Origin: Isoetes taiwanensis
Lineage: Eukaryota > Streptophyta > Lycopodiopsida > Isoetales > Isoetaceae
DNA: 64,000 nucleotides
Assembly (NCBI GenBank): GCA_021234155.1
Contig: JAJEKV010000162.1
Location: forward strand, 461,449-525,448
Direction of reading: 5' to 3'
Shown: positions 1 to 12,023 of the stretch, piece by piece
Numbering within the stretch: position 1 is the first letter of the stretch
Layout of the letters: each line of letters opens with the position of its first letter
The notes under the pieces: model-generated
The model's database searches: none
Told to the model about the DNA's origin: nothing
Seen by the model: only the letters and a program-made list of their open reading frames with translations
Position numbers and translations under genes: made by a program

Positions 1-1575
1 AGGTGGCTCAAACATACACAAGGTGGCTCCAACATGCCACGCGGGCTCTAACATGCCATGCAGGCTCCAATATGCCAAGGCGGCGCAAACATGCCACGTG
101 GGCTCCACCATGCCACCTAGGCTCCAACATGCCAAGGTGGCTCACAACATGCCACCTAGGCTTAAATATGCCAAGTTGGCTCAAACATGCCACCTAGGCT
201 CCAACATGCCATCGTGGCTCTAACATGCCACCTAGGCTCAAACATGCCAAGGTGGCTCAAACATGCCACCTAGGCTCCAACATGCCAAGGTGGCTCAAAC
301 ATGCCACCTAGGTGCCAAGGTGGCTCAAACATACCACGTGGGTTCCAACATGCCACCTAGGCTCCCAACATGCCAAGGAGGCTCAATCCAACATGCCAAG
401 GTGGCTCAACCATACCACGTGGGCTCCAACGTGCCAAGGTGGCTCAAACATGCCACATAGGCTCCAACATGCCAAGGTGGCTCAAACATACCACCTAGGC
501 TCCAACATGCCAAGGTGGCTCAAACATGCCACCTAGGCTCCAACATGCCAAGTTGGCTCAAACATGCCATGTGGGCTCCAACATGCCACCTAGGATCAAA
601 CATGCCAAGGTGGCTCAAATATGCCAAGGTGGCTCAAAAATGCCACGTGGGGTCCAACATGCCACCTAGGTTCTAACATGCCAAGGTGGCTCAAACATGC
701 CACTCGACTCAAACATGCCAAGGTGGCTCAAACGTGCCACGCGGGCTCCAACATGCCAAGGTGGCTCAAACATGCCACGCGGGCTCCAACATGCCACCTA
801 GGCTCCAACGTGCCAAGGAGGCTCAAACATACCACCTAGGCCCTAACATGCCAAGGTGGCTCAAACATGCCATGTGGGCTCCAACATGCCAAGGTGGGTC
901 AAGCATGCCACCTAGGCACCAACATTTCACCTAGGCTCAAACATGCCAAGGTGGCTCAAACATGCCACGTGGGCTCCAACATGCCACCTAGGCTCCAACA
1001 TGCCAAGGTGGCTCAAACATGCCATGTGGGCTCCCAACATGCCACCTAGGCTCAAACATGCCAAGGTGGCTCAAACATGCCACCTAGGCTCCAACATGCC
1101 ACGCGGGCTCCAACATGCCACGCAGGCTCCAACATGCCAAGTGGCTCAAACATGCCACCTATGCACCAACATGCCACCTAGGCTCAAACATGCCAAGGTG
1201 GCCCAAACATGTCACGCGGGCTCCAACATGTCACCTAGGCTCCAACATGCCAAGGTGGCTCAAACATGCCAAGGTGGCTCTAATATGCCACCTAGGCTCC
1301 AACATGGCAAGGTGGCTCAAGCATGGCAAGGTGGCTCAAACATGCCACCTAGGCTCCAACATGACAAGGTGGCTCAAACATGCCATGTGGGCTGCAACAT
1401 GCCACCTAGGCTCCAACATGCCAAAGTGGCTCAAACATGCCACGTGGACTCTAACATGCCAAGGTGGCTCAAACATGCCACCTAGGCTCTAACATGCCAA
1501 GGTGGCTCCAACATGCCATGCGGGCTCCAACATGCCACCTAGCCTCCAACATGCCAAGGTGGCTCAAGCATGCCA
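1..1575 (+). repeat. 19-bp minisatellite array
   Basis: More than 80 head-to-tail 19-bp units run from the window edge. The core is AACATGCCAAGGTGGCTCA, alternating with variants in which AAGGTGG is replaced by ACCTAGG, ACGTGGG or ACGCGGG. Because 19 is not a multiple of 3, three units (57 bp) encode a 19-residue repeat such as NMPPRLQHAKVAQTCHVGS. The unit rarely contains a stop, so all three forward frames stay open for long stretches (for example 943-1485). I take these ORFs as by-products of the repeat and see no start context, intron or domain. The left end is outside the window. Confidence 0.95.
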
Positions 1576-1797
1576 CCTAGGCACTCCAAGTAGTGAATGG
1601 CATGCCAAGTAAGCAAGGCCAAGTTTTAACTAGTCCAAAAATGAAAAGATATCCATCTTTGGTATTTTCATTGGGTGACGTTGGCAAATTTTGGGTGATA
1701 TGGCTAGATGGTGATGACGTGGACATGATGACTAGGACTTTATGCAAGAAATATAATAGAAATACCTTTGGATTTTTTGGTAGAGGAGTTTGGCATG
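1576..1797. other. Spacer between minisatellite and repeat segment R1
   Basis: AT-moderate unique-looking sequence joins the minisatellite to the shared segment that follows. It is absent from the second copy of the pair near 19.5 kb, where the minisatellite passes almost directly into the shared segment. No gene recognised. Confidence 0.5.
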
Positions 1798-2443
1798 GGA
1801 TAGAATAGAGGGATCTTGCACTGACACCCTTCCCCAAATCGAACCAGGCCAGAACTTTGCATGGCTTCCTTACTAGAGGGGAGAGGACAGACCCCAGTAC
1901 TGACAGCTTGGTTTCCCTATCTGACCATTGAATCCGTTGTTCAAGTAACCTGCTTCGAGCAGGTTCAAAAAAATCCAAGTCGGTCTAGGAGAACTTATCA
2001 AACCGCGAAGTGTCCTGTGGTCGACCGTGTGGGCAATACAAAGGCTCCGGAATGGAGATTCGACTTCGCCATGTCATCTGGAATGACAAAATTACCCTAG
2101 AGACCAAGTTATACGGTCATTTTTTGCAACAAAAGAAACACGAACCCTCTACATGGCAGTATTCCGCGGCCACCTCTTAGGCCGATTGACTACAAACATG
2201 TTGGACATGAACTACTTTGGCGCTTCTTGGAGAAGGGGTGGTCTTTTGCCTACGAAACCTGGTCTCCAGGGTAATATCAATGTTTTGAGTCCATTGGCAG
2301 AGTCAGTTCACAGTCCCCGAGTGGGACAGTTGCCCATCTGTGGCCAGGGGCCTTCGGGAGAGGACCTTTAGGGCGAACAACTTCCGGAAGGTTTTAAGGG
2401 TCCGTCTTCTGGCATCAACACCCTCCCTCTACGTGATGACATT
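1798..2443 (+). repeat. Repeat segment R1, copy A (degenerate coding)
   Basis: This segment aligns collinearly with 19536-20284, starting at GATAGAATAGAGGGATCTTG and ending at CCTCCCTCTACGTGATGAC. Both copies follow the 19-bp minisatellite, so minisatellite plus R1 is one repeat family. Fragments of a shared reading frame survive in both copies, such as RLRH followed by ITLETKLYGHF, then HELLWRFLEKG and RPIDY, but frameshifts differ between copies. It may be the decayed coding part of a mobile element. I do not recognise the protein. Confidence 0.75.
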
Positions 2444-4700
2444 GTGCAAGATCCTGATCGAATCTGACTAGGATATAGCTTCCGAAACATAAACCCTGTG
2501 TGTTGCTAGGTTATTGAAGGGTTTATGTTATGGAGGTCGAGTTTTAGTCGGTTGCACTTGGGACATGGTCAAGAAGCTGCAGTTGAAAACCCAAAGCAAT
2601 AGGAACTGACGGAATGGGGTTTGGATTTAAATCCTCCTCCCAGTGTGGCAATTAGAAGTCAAGAGTGCATTTTGCAGTAGCAAAATTGTTTGGGATCATT
2701 CGGGATGGCCAATAGATCCAAACTCTGTTATTTCAGTTGCGATGGCTCCCCATGTATGTTTAGAAAAGGTGCACCTAGTTATCCAAGAAAGCAAAAAATC
2801 GAGTTAAATTTCCAATGATAATTTATATTTTGAGTATACATACCATGCTTGCTGAATTCATGAAACCGATTAATAAAATCAAAGGCATCTATACATACTA
2901 CAGACTGTGCAAGAATTGAACATGAGGTTCTAGACCCTTGCATCGGTGGTTAAAAGCGGGTGCTCCAAAATGACATGAACCTGCTGATGATGATGTTCAT
3001 TCTCGAATATGCCTTCAAAATGCGTTCATAGAACTTTCCTCTGATGTGCCTGGAAAGATGTTGCAGAACACCCAGCTAAGCAAGCAACCTTCCCAACCAT
3101 GATGCATACTTCTCCGGCTCTTTCAAGAGGTACACAACAATCTAATGTGTTATGGAAGTGTATCTGTGTCAATAAAATAAAATATTGCCACATTTATGAA
3201 TAAACAAACCTTGTCATATAATACCTTCAAATAGAATAGAATAAATTTTTTAACGTCCACGGAGACGAATAGGTCATGGGTATAATGCCAAGTCATGCAC
3301 AGATGGTGCTCTGAGAAGTTGTGGAAGCGTGGAATGGAATGCTATAGTCAAAAAATGATTCCGGACAAAACAAATACCTGCAAAAACAAAATGACCAAAC
3401 AAAATACGAAATAAACAATACTTGCAATCTAATATTGAAGAATACCTGCACGTTTGATTTAAGCTCAACAAATATGCAGCACATACAGTTGCGCATAAGA
3501 ACATGTTTGACATGGCATTGATGGCAAGCCATATGAATTTAATGAAAGGATAATTGCATGCATGTCCTGTGAGCTTTTCATAAATGAAACTTCTTGCCAA
3601 GGTCTGAAGGCATGCAACCATATAAACACAGCTGAATTTGTAAAATAAAGCAGCCAAGATGAACAGGGCCAGACTTCATATATTGAAGGCCTCAGCGCAT
3701 TAATATATGAACATATTACTATCCAGAAGCTAACACTTGAATACATTACTACCTAGAAGCTGTTTGGAATGCGCAGGCCTATGACCATACACCGGATATG
3801 TGTCTCTATTTTTCCTGTAAATAAGTAAATAGTCTACGTACCTCTTGATTAAACTTCAATTATGATTCACAAAATACATCACAAATTGAAACATAATATC
3901 CAAGCTCTACTGGCTCCATTATCTTAGAATAAGCATATCAACCTCTGAATAGCCGCTTCCAAACATGCCTACAAAATGTTGTCATGAGCTAATTGAATAT
4001 GGAGCTGCAAGTTAATTTTAGATGCAGTCACATACGCTTTAATTGATTGGTTTGATGGTCAGTTTTCAAACCCAAACAATGGGAGCTCAAAGTTGCTGCT
4101 TGAGGACGTAGTGATGCTTGCTCTGGAAGAAGCTGAAATGCATCAAAATAGCAGAATCAAATTGTGTTGCATGTACATTATGTACAATGGTTATGGTCTC
4201 CTGTTTCTACCTGATTCTAAGGATAACCAACCAAGCTCCAAAGATCCACAAAACCTGAACAGACAAAGGCTTAAGAAGCTTTAAATTAAAAGGTGGCATC
4301 CGTAGTTGGCCGCTACTTACATAATGTGATTACAAAAATACCACAGCTATCTCACAGATGAATTGACTCCTTGTTGTCTATTCTCCTCAGAAAGATCGAG
4401 AAATTGAAGCCAGACGCGAAACAGAGCATATACCTGGAAAGCTTTCTTTATCTGCTTCTGGCTTGTATCGAAGTAATTGCACATAGACCATGGTTGTTGC
4501 TGGGGCTTGGACGTAGGCTCCAGCATTCACAAAACTTTCTAAATCATAGCCATAGCCAAGTTCCAAAACCCGTTGCTAGAAAGTCACTAGTAGTCCAGAG
4601 GTAAGAAAAACCTTAACGCTTTTTTGCCTTTTATTGGACTGATCCCTGTCATAGCCAAGCTCTGAAAATTGTGGTAACGATGAGATTTCGTGGGCTTAAA
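2444..4700. other. No gene recognised
   Basis: AT-rich sequence with only short ORFs that show no domain or splice pattern I trust. It contains the left arm of a long-range inverted repeat at about 3227-3285 and little else I can name. Confidence 0.5.
3227..3285 (+). repeat. Left arm of a 3-kb-spaced inverted repeat
   Basis: About 55 bp, including TTTTTTAACGTCCACGGAGA and a following AATAGGTCATGGG, are the reverse complement of 6155-6215. The arms also share an AATAGAATAGAATA tract. The spacing is about 2.9 kb. This could be two opposed copies of one short element or the arms of a single element. Confidence 0.75.
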
Positions 4701-4764
4701 AAAAAAAACATCTTCTTTTGGACCTTCTAAAAAAGAAGATCACATTTAAGAAAAAGGGGCTTTG

Positions 4765-4858
4765 TTTGGACGCTTTGATCTAGTTAGGTTATTTGTGGCC
4801 ATCAGATCTAGGGCTGGATCCAAATCTAAGAATTACGATATAACATTATAATATAGGA
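4765..4858 (-). mobile_element. Helitron 5' terminus (minus strand)
   Basis: Read on the minus strand from 4858, the sequence begins TCCTATATTATAATGTTAT, preceded by A, and continues to a subterminal block containing CCAGCCCTAGATCTGATGG. This is the same 5' architecture as the well-delimited Helitron H2 (42963 onward: TCTTATATTATAATG, then CGCCCTAGATCTAATGG). The matching 3' hairpin plus CTAG was not found to the left, so only the 5' end is called. Confidence 0.7.
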
Positions 4859-4859
4859 T

Positions 4860-6640
4860 GATATAGGATGATTCTTTCCATGCAAAAATATAAAAAACAT
4901 GTTTATAAGCTGTAAATTTATATAGTAAGAAATGAAGATGGGTCAAGCAAAATCTGATTATGTGGGTCTTAGAGATTCTAGTTTTGCATTACATCTTTAG
5001 GATGGATCCGGAGACAAGTAAGATAAGGTCAAACATATACCTATTTATTCCATTTTGTTCGTGCCCATTATTACTATCTCTACTTTGTGCAAGTGTGTAT
5101 ACTTGCTTTGCATGAGTATTGCATTCAAATTCAATGGGGATTCCAAATTTGATATGTTTCGTGCATGAAAGCTTCTAGACTTCAATTGCATGTGAATTTA
5201 GTGGTCAATTGCAAAGTTTATTGGAACTATTTGCTTCAGCATATGAAGATGAATGCCAATTTCTTTATTTGCTTTTAAGTAAAAGCATGCACTTGATCTT
5301 GCTCTTTATCTTTGGATACCAAATGGACTTAAAGTACAAAGAATCGTGGAGTCGTTACATATCTCACCTCTAGCGATTTACTTATTTGTTTTGGATCATG
5401 AGATAATATTACCAAGATAATGGGCATAGCCTCATTAGAAGGCATTACTTGGAATAATTTGTAAATTCATCATCTAAAAGTGCAACTGATCACAATTTAG
5501 AAAACTAAATTGAAGGAATTATCTTTAAACTTATCTGCATTGTAAGCAGCTAGATGCATAGCATATAGCATATCCCATCCTAGATACATAGCATATAGCA
5601 TATCCCATCGGCTTGTGTTATTAAGAAGCCTCATCCAACAATCGCAAGTTAATGAACATTCAACTTAGAAGAAACAAATAAAAAATCAAAAATAAAAATA
5701 AAAAAATTGAATAGAGCAAGTTATGGTTTGCTAGAACTTTTGAGGGCACCCATTCCAAGCCTATATCAATTTAGACAGATAACACATGCATTCCTTATTC
5801 TGCACTTCATCTTCTATTTTTTATGTTACATTCCATCATTTTCACCTGCCGACGTCTTATCTACATTCAACATGTTTAGTTGACATTCAATAGATTTACC
5901 TGTTGTTTCGCATGCAAAATTGAACGTCCCTTATCTCTACATTATAAAAAGTCACTCCGCGTGATATTCCTGGAGTGTGAAGCCTGGAGGTCTGTTGACA
6001 CTTCGGGAATGTGACCCAAAGTGACATTCTTACTCAGTAGTCATTATCTCCGCTTGTCTAGTATCATCATTACTGCAAAGGTTTTTCCCTTGAAAATCTT
6101 TCAAGGCAGGGGTTTTTTAATCCTAGTAGTAATGATTGTACTAGCCCATTGTATGGGTCCCATGACCTATTGGTCTCCGTGGACGTTAAAAAATCTATTC
6201 TATTCTATTCTATTTATATACAAACTTAACAACATCAATGCAATGTCATGTTTCTGCATATTATGTAAATATAATGCAGTGACTTAACCTCGAGATCTTT
6301 CCATGTGGGCATTCTTTTAGGACTACAAGCTCTAATCTTTTAATGTTTTGGGCGTCTTTGTTAATCCATTATGACACCAATTTGATCTTACTTCCCTTCA
6401 CAGTAAAGACAAACTCCATGTGAAGACATTGTTTTCTTTCAAGTCCAACCAATAGGTTCATCTAACTATGCTCTAGATAGTAAAGACGAACTCCATATTT
6501 TTCATGATGTGATTTCTAATGGGCATAGCGGCATTCGAAGGTATTACGTGGAATAAATTAGTACAATCATTGTCTGTCTAAAAGTGCAACTGAGCACAAT
6601 TTAGAAAACTAAATGGAAGCACACTGACCCCAATTTTTGG
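4860..6640. other. No gene recognised; short duplications only
   Basis: AT-rich sequence without coding signal. It has a 34-bp direct duplication at about 5550-5617 (ATAGCATATAGCATATCCCA twice) and the right arm of the long inverted repeat at 6155-6215. Confidence 0.5.
6155..6215 (-). repeat. Right arm of a 3-kb-spaced inverted repeat
   Basis: Reverse complement of 3227-3285, including GTCTCCGTGGACGTTAAAAA followed by a short TCTAT/TATTC microsatellite. Confidence 0.75.
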
Positions 6641-6750
6641 TCCACAGTTGTTTTTTAGTTGTACGGAAGTGTTGTTTTATGTCAAAAACAACACCAAAAT
6701 GGCCCCAAAAGTCCACGTGGCCTGTTTATCCGGATTTGCACAAAGAGACA

Positions 6751-6895
6751 GTGGTTTTTTGGCAGAAATGATCTATACGTGGTTTTTTCATGACTGTTGT
6801 TTTTTGGCAGAAATGGTCTACGCGTGGTTTTTTCGTGACTGTTGTTTTTTGGCAGAAATGGTCTAACACGTGGTTTTTTTCGTGACTGTTGTTTT
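6751..6895 (+). repeat. 45-bp tandem repeat, three copies
   Basis: Three direct units share TTTTTTGGCAGAAATGGTCT, then an ACGTGG core, then GACTGTTG. The GGCAG motif recurs at 6761, 6806 and 6851. The 45-bp period keeps a frame open on both strands, giving repetitive ORFs that I regard as non-genic. Confidence 0.9.
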
Positions 6896-7115
6896 TAGAG
6901 GAGGCACACGTTGTTTGTCTTCTAAATAACACCCATAGGTTTAGATATTACTACACATGAAAAATAAAATTACAACGTCAAAGTAAGATAGTTTTTAAAA
7001 AAGACTACATGTTATTTAGCCAAGTACCACATGTGTTACTTAAAGCTAAGCTATTGTTTTTAATGCTCTTAACTATTGTTTTTCTAAAATAAGGACATAT
7101 TGAAAAGAACTATTA

Positions 7116-7145
7116 CTAGTTATGGTGCCCGGCGTTGCCGGGCCT
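7116..7145 (-). mobile_element. Helitron 3' terminus (minus strand)
   Basis: On the minus strand the hairpin GCCCGGCAACGCCGGGC (7143-7127) is followed by ACCATAA and then CTAG ending at 7116, with T as the next base. This is the classic Helitron 3' end (stem-loop, short spacer, CTRR, insertion between A and T) and is a variant of the family used elsewhere in this window. The partner 5' end lies to the right and was not identified. Confidence 0.75.
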
Positions 7146-8389
7146 AGTAACAATCTGAAAGGTGGTTGTTTATCCTTTATTATAAAGTTTTAGTGTATGT
7201 CGTGCATAAAACCCTAAAACTTTCGACGGCCCAACTTTTCATTCGTGGCTTAGATCAGACGGTTTCTGTGATTTCTAACCCTAAAAACCCTTTTTCCCTT
7301 ATCGTGTTTTCCAAGAGCATGGCAACCATCGAGCTTCCTCCCATCAATTCCGGTTAGGTAGAGGCGCCGAATCGTGTTTTCCAAGACCATGCCTTGCATG
7401 CCTTGCGGTAGATATGGCAAGCAAACCTTGATTACCTATTCTTTCGGTGGACACTGGAGTTCGGCTATGTCCTAAACTTTCTAAAATCATTCAGTTCTTA
7501 AGTCCAGTAGCACGTTTGTTCTGGCAAAGCTTCAGGCCATAGATGTATTGGTAGCCAGAAGCAAATCGTGGTGGGCGGGGAAGGAATTTCTGTAAGGTCC
7601 TCAAACTCTTTGAACCCAAAGATGGATGCTCGAGTGGCCGGCCCACCTTCTTTATCTCATTTTGTTCTTCATATGCGCCATTGTGAAATTGGTGAGTCGT
7701 GGATGCAAGGGATGTGAGTCATGGGAATCGTGGTATGCCTTAGTATGCCTTGCAACTCCAAAAGCCAATTTGTATTTCCAAAGTAAAAAAATGCAAAGCC
7801 ATGGCTACTCCGACCGTAATGAAAGAGAAGCCCAAAAGGTAAGATTTTTCCCGCTGCCCAAAATTTCGTCTTCAACTAGGACCTTTTGATGTCCTAATGC
7901 TCGACTCCGCTATAGTTAGCTTATCGGTCAAGAGCAAAGTATTCTAGGCTAACCGATATTTGCTAAGATATGGTGCCAATACTTGAAGCCTTTCTTCCAA
8001 ATGTACACCGAAGTTAAGATTGAGATCGTAAACACGATTGAGCGGGGAGTATAGTCGGGTTGTTGCTAAAATAAAGTAATACATTGTGGGGTCGGTAAAA
8101 CTTACGAACTTGCCTCCTGTTCAATGATATTTTACTCAAGCCTCGATGTGTCGGATATCTTTGAAAGCAGCTTTACCTTTGTTCGAGTGAATGAAACTAA
8201 GGTGAATAGATTTGTTTGAGTTTTCAAATTTGAGATTTGAGTTCTATAGATTTGAGATTTAAGTTCACGAAGTTTTGAAAATGATGTTGGGCGTAACATG
8301 GAGCTCATGTTATAATCTTTTATGCGAGAAAAATCATTTGCACTTCCCATGCGACCACAAAGACTTTTAAAAGCGGGGTATAGCAAGAT

Positions 8390-8760
8390 TACGGTTATGA
8401 CAAAAAATCTTGGCGATTGGAGGTTTTGTTGCATTTGGCGCTTATTGAAAGATAAGGTATTAATCTTTTAGCTCAAGCTTCAAACTACAAGCAACTGCAG
8501 AAGGGAGCAAATGAAGATCTATATTTTGTTAATAGATAAGTGCGTTGTTTTTCTCATTCCTTTTGTTCTAATCATTTGCATTTTACAAAGAATGATGACG
8601 TTAAATAGGGTAAAAGCGAGTTAAGTAGTTATGGCGGCCAGATCTCGAGCCATTGGAGATTTTGTTGCATTTGCCGCCTGCTTGCCGAAGATAAGGTATT
8701 AGTCTCTTATCCCAAGTTTATCCCAAGTTTCCGATTATGATTCACGTAGTTATTGAATAT
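8390..8760 (+). repeat. Diverged internal duplication within H4
   Basis: A block around 8411-8475 (GGAGGTTTTGTTGCATTTGG, then GATAAGGTATTA) recurs around 8655-8725 as GGAGATTTTGTTGCATTTGC then GATAAGGTATTAGTCT. It looks like an old internal duplication. Confidence 0.6.
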
Positions 8761-8984
8761 TTTAAAAGCGTTTTACGCCTTCCCTCGCCTCGATTAGTCC
8801 CGAAATATGTTAAATGCTTGCGAGAACATGCCTTATGTTTACGTTCCCTCTAAGCAAGCTCTAGGGGCTTGTGTTTTCTTGCTCAATGACCACTAATGAA
8901 GGTAGTAGTTGAAGGTATGTAGTTTATCGACCTCACCGATGTTGCAAGCAAAATAAAATGAATTAACTTTTATTTTCCTCTTGC

Positions 8985-9260
8985 AGACTTCTTGCCTGAG
9001 ATTGATATATATATGTTGGTTGATTTGTTTCACCATGATGAAGAATTTTGGTGGTTCATGTTGATTGTCCTCCCTAGCACGATTGGCAAAATGCTTGAGG
9101 CCAAGATCAATGAAAATTCTATCCTTGCTTTTATCAACACATTCAAATATTTTCCAATGATGTCACAATTTCCGCAGTGTATTGATAAAGATAAAAAGGT
9201 ACTAGAGTGGTACCAAGAGAAACATTTATGGCGTGCGCGAGTCTGTTTAAACAACTAGCT
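8985..9260 (+). pseudogene. Possible captured exon inside Helitron H4
   Basis: An open frame of about 90 residues starts just after a polypyrimidine stretch ending in TTGCAG, a plausible splice acceptor. It encodes an acidic, aromatic-rich peptide (DLFHHDEEFWWFMLIVLPS) with no internal stop until 9258. I recognise no family. Its position inside a Helitron makes a captured host exon plausible, but chance is not excluded. Confidence 0.3.
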
Positions 9261-10088
9261 CAAACTAAAATCCCCAGACGTAAAATGCTTTACACAAAAA
9301 AAAAGGCAAATAACAACATTATTTTTTTGCCTGTTCCATGGACAAGTAGGCTCGAAAAATTTCAAAATAGAATGTTTTCGTGGCATGGTGCCTATCATGT
9401 CATCGCAGGATGTTCTTTCTGGCAACTATCATCCTCATGTAAACTGATTACATCGTTTTCAGGTTAATACAAATAGTAGCAAACCATTCATTCACGTATT
9501 AGAGTTACCAATTTTGGCTAATATATTCAATAGAATTAGATCTGCCCGAAATCAAATGTAGCCATGGTGTTGCATGGCCATGTTTCCCCTTCACATGTTT
9601 GCAAGTTTGAATACTTGCCTAAAGGTCAAATTTCTAACGAATATAATTTCTCAATGTCTATATTCTCCCGTTTGGGTGTCCATTAAAAGAAGATACATAT
9701 ACATTCTAAATCAATATCTTAAAGTGGGTGTATAAATGCAAAAATAGACAAACTTTAAAATCCTTCATACTAAGACCTCTTCCTCCAATATACACAAAAA
9801 AGTGCAAAATTAGTGACTGATATTTCTTTCTCCAATATACACAGAAAGTGCAAAATTAGTGATTATTATGCAAGAATCTCTGATTTTGCCCATGAATTTT
9901 CATGTTAGAGCGAGGAAGCTCCGAAGTTTATAATATAATTCAAGTGAAGCTTATCATACAAAGTTAATTGGAACGAAACACTCCAAAGTTTTAATATATT
10001 ACAAATGAGGCGCATCTCATTATTACAAAGTCAGTGTCTGGCTCTTTTCTTCTCTCGGATCATATATATGTACCAATACCAAACATAT

Positions 10089-10120
10089 GCCCAGCAACGC
10101 TGGGCATCACCGCTATTACT
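10089..10120 (+). mobile_element. Degenerate Helitron 3' hairpin
   Basis: The perfect palindrome GCCCAGCAACGCTGGGC at 10089-10105 is identical to the other Helitron 3' hairpins here. The downstream end reads CTATTACTTAAG, so a clean CTAG is missing. Confidence 0.6.
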
Positions 10121-10596
10121 TAAGAAAAACGTTGATCTCTTACAAGATGAACGAATTAACATTAGATGATAAGCTAACTGAGCCCAATGTTGATTAACGT
10201 CAGCTTATAATTTCATTAACAAATGATAATTTTCCTATGAGTTTGCGTCATTATGTTAGATTTGTGACAAAGACTTTGAGCTAAACAAGTTATACTTTGA
10301 GCTGAACAAGTTATCCTATAGGTTTTCAACTTATGCCCAGCAACGCTGGGCACCATTACTAGTTGCTAAATAAAGATTTGGAGCATGAAAATATGCATAT
10401 GAGGATTGTAGAAGGAACAATGGAACACAAAATATGCATTCTCACCACATGTATTGCATCTACAACAAATTGACATTTCCACTGCAACTACTGGCTTTGA
10501 AGGGCTTAGCAAGAATCTTCTAGCTGAGGATCTTTCATTTGGCCTAAGTTTAGAGTGGATATTCCATTGAAAAGAAGCCATATATACATGACCAAT

Positions 10597-10700
10597 GCTT
10601 GCAATATTGAGAGGGAATCCGCTTCCTATGTTTTTTGAAGCATTAATGTTTGCAATATTGAGAGGGGAATGCGCTTCCCATGTTTTATGAAGCATTAAAG
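10597..10700 (+). repeat. 53-bp direct duplication
   Basis: Two adjacent copies share TTGCAATATTGAGAGGG, CGCTTCC and GAAGCATTAA, with a few differences. Confidence 0.8.
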
Positions 10701-11443
10701 AAACAACTGGATAGGTGTAATGTGATAATGCAATATACAATGTACTTCCAAAGGCGAAGTTTCAATAAGAATGCAATGCTCATTTAAATAACAATATAAA
10801 GTTGCACCATTATTAAAAGACATGTTTACTTTGGTCATACAAAACTACATAAGAGTTTGGCGATGATCTTTCAATGCTATGAATTGGATATGAAGACATG
10901 GATGTCGCATCTGTTTATCTGTTTATTGCAAAGTATGTTGAATTCAAAAACATCTTGTCTAGCAATGTTGTAAGACATTGATAAATGTGGTGTAACCCAA
11001 ACCCTTCAAATGCCAATGTGAAATGTTAAGTGTAGTTAACTTCCATGTTGATTGCAAGAATATATGCAAGCAAAACATAACATTTGGCCTACGTTTAAAG
11101 GGGGTATTTCCTTGTGCACATTAGAAATATCAAAAAAGTGTCAATGGATTTATTGATAACATTTGATGATCATGATGATACATATTTGTTCTATGTTCTA
11201 TATAACTTATCATGTTCAAAAGAGCCTATCTCATACAAAGCTGGCTATGTTGTTGCATTGGCATCTTGACAAAGTTTGTTATAACATCATGCAGTGATGA
11301 TGCTATGCTAGTTATTTGTGTGGACGCCTCTTATTTTGTTACAATGGCATTTCTTGCAAATGCATAAATAGGAATTTGTTTTCTGATCATTAGTTCAAGG
11401 TTACGGTACTTCAAGGTCTCATTTCCATCAATAGAAAGATTAC

Positions 11444-11683
11444 CTCCATTAAAACGATGCTTATCTCGCGTGCTAGTGCGACCTTGTTGTCAGGATCAAA
11501 TTGCAATGTCTGTTCATAGGCCTTCAATGCCTTTGCCCACTCTTTCTTTTTCTCATAAGCATTCCCTAAGTTATTCCAAGCTACTACATATCCTGGGGAG
11601 AGTTTCACAGCCTTTTCATACTGGACAATTGCTTGCTCAACATTTTTACTACTAAAAAATGTAAATCCGAGGGCATTATAAAC
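11444..11683 (-). pseudogene. PYG7: PYG7/Ycf37-like TPR protein, downstream exon
   Basis: The minus strand has a splice acceptor (TTGGCAG) before 11683 and a possible donor (GAG/GTAATC) at 11444. The exon encodes a TPR hairpin: VYNALG, then a helix ending VKLSPGYV, then [15 protein letters not shown] and [10 protein letters not shown]. From memory this closely follows the C-terminal TPR of plant PYG7, the chloroplast homologue of cyanobacterial Ycf37, needed for photosystem I accumulation. The residues after DPDNKVA no longer match that family and the frame ends at 11411. With the frameshift and stop in the neighbouring exon, I call a pseudogene. N-terminal exons (transit peptide, membrane segments) were not found. 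Confidence 0.65.
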
Positions 11684-11877
11684 CTGCCAATAAAATGGAC
11701 AGCATCAGCATCGTCTATTCAAGCTGGTATTAACATATTTTCTTGTGGTACAAAGGTTGCAGATATGAGCCCTGAGTGAGAATCCTATTGTGACCAAATG
11801 AAACCAGATTTTAGACCTACAACATACTAACTAATGTTTACGTGGACGCTTTTAAACATAGATACCAAACACATTAC

Positions 11878-12023
11878 CCGAGCAAGATCTTGTTAGTCTC
11901 CTTCCCAATTTTTGATTGCATGATCCAAATATTTTGCAGCCAAAGTGTAAAGCTTTTACACAACATAACGATGCCTAATTCAAAATATTCTCTGAAAGAT
12001 GCTTCACCAGCTCGAGCTTGTTC
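11878..12023 (-). pseudogene. PYG7: PYG7/Ycf37-like TPR protein, upstream exon (frameshift + stop)
   Basis: The acceptor CCGCAG precedes 12023 and a donor CGG/GTAATG lies at 11878, so the intron to the next exon is 194 bp and its joining restores ..LAR-VYNALG. The exon reads EQARAGEASFREYFELGIVM, the family's conserved entry into the TPR region. After about 25 residues the frame shifts by one base, continuing as YTLAAKYLDHAIKNWEGD followed by a stop where family members have an acidic residue or Q. One indel and one stop in an otherwise well-conserved exon indicate a recent pseudogene, or an assembly error. Confidence 0.65.

Larger units (their letters stand above)
7173..10362 (+). mobile_element. 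Probable non-autonomous Helitron (H4)
   Basis: The 5' end TCCTTTATTATAAAGTTTTA after A matches the 5' end of Helitron H3 read on its own strand. The 3' end has hairpin GCCCAGCAACGCTGGGC (10335-10351), spacer ACCATTA, then CTAG at 10359-10362 before T. I see no Rep/helicase coding sequence. A second hairpin of the same sequence lies at 10089-10105, so the element may instead be two overlapping or nested copies. The pairing of ends is inferred. Confidence 0.5.

Noticed and set aside
943-1485. 180-residue ORF of 19-residue repeats in the minisatellite
   Set aside because: Open in all three frames purely because of the 19-bp period; no gene context.
7200-7290. AAACCCTAAAAC and CTAACCCTAAAAACCC words as telomeric repeats
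   Set aside because: Only isolated words, no tandem (TTTAGGG)n array.
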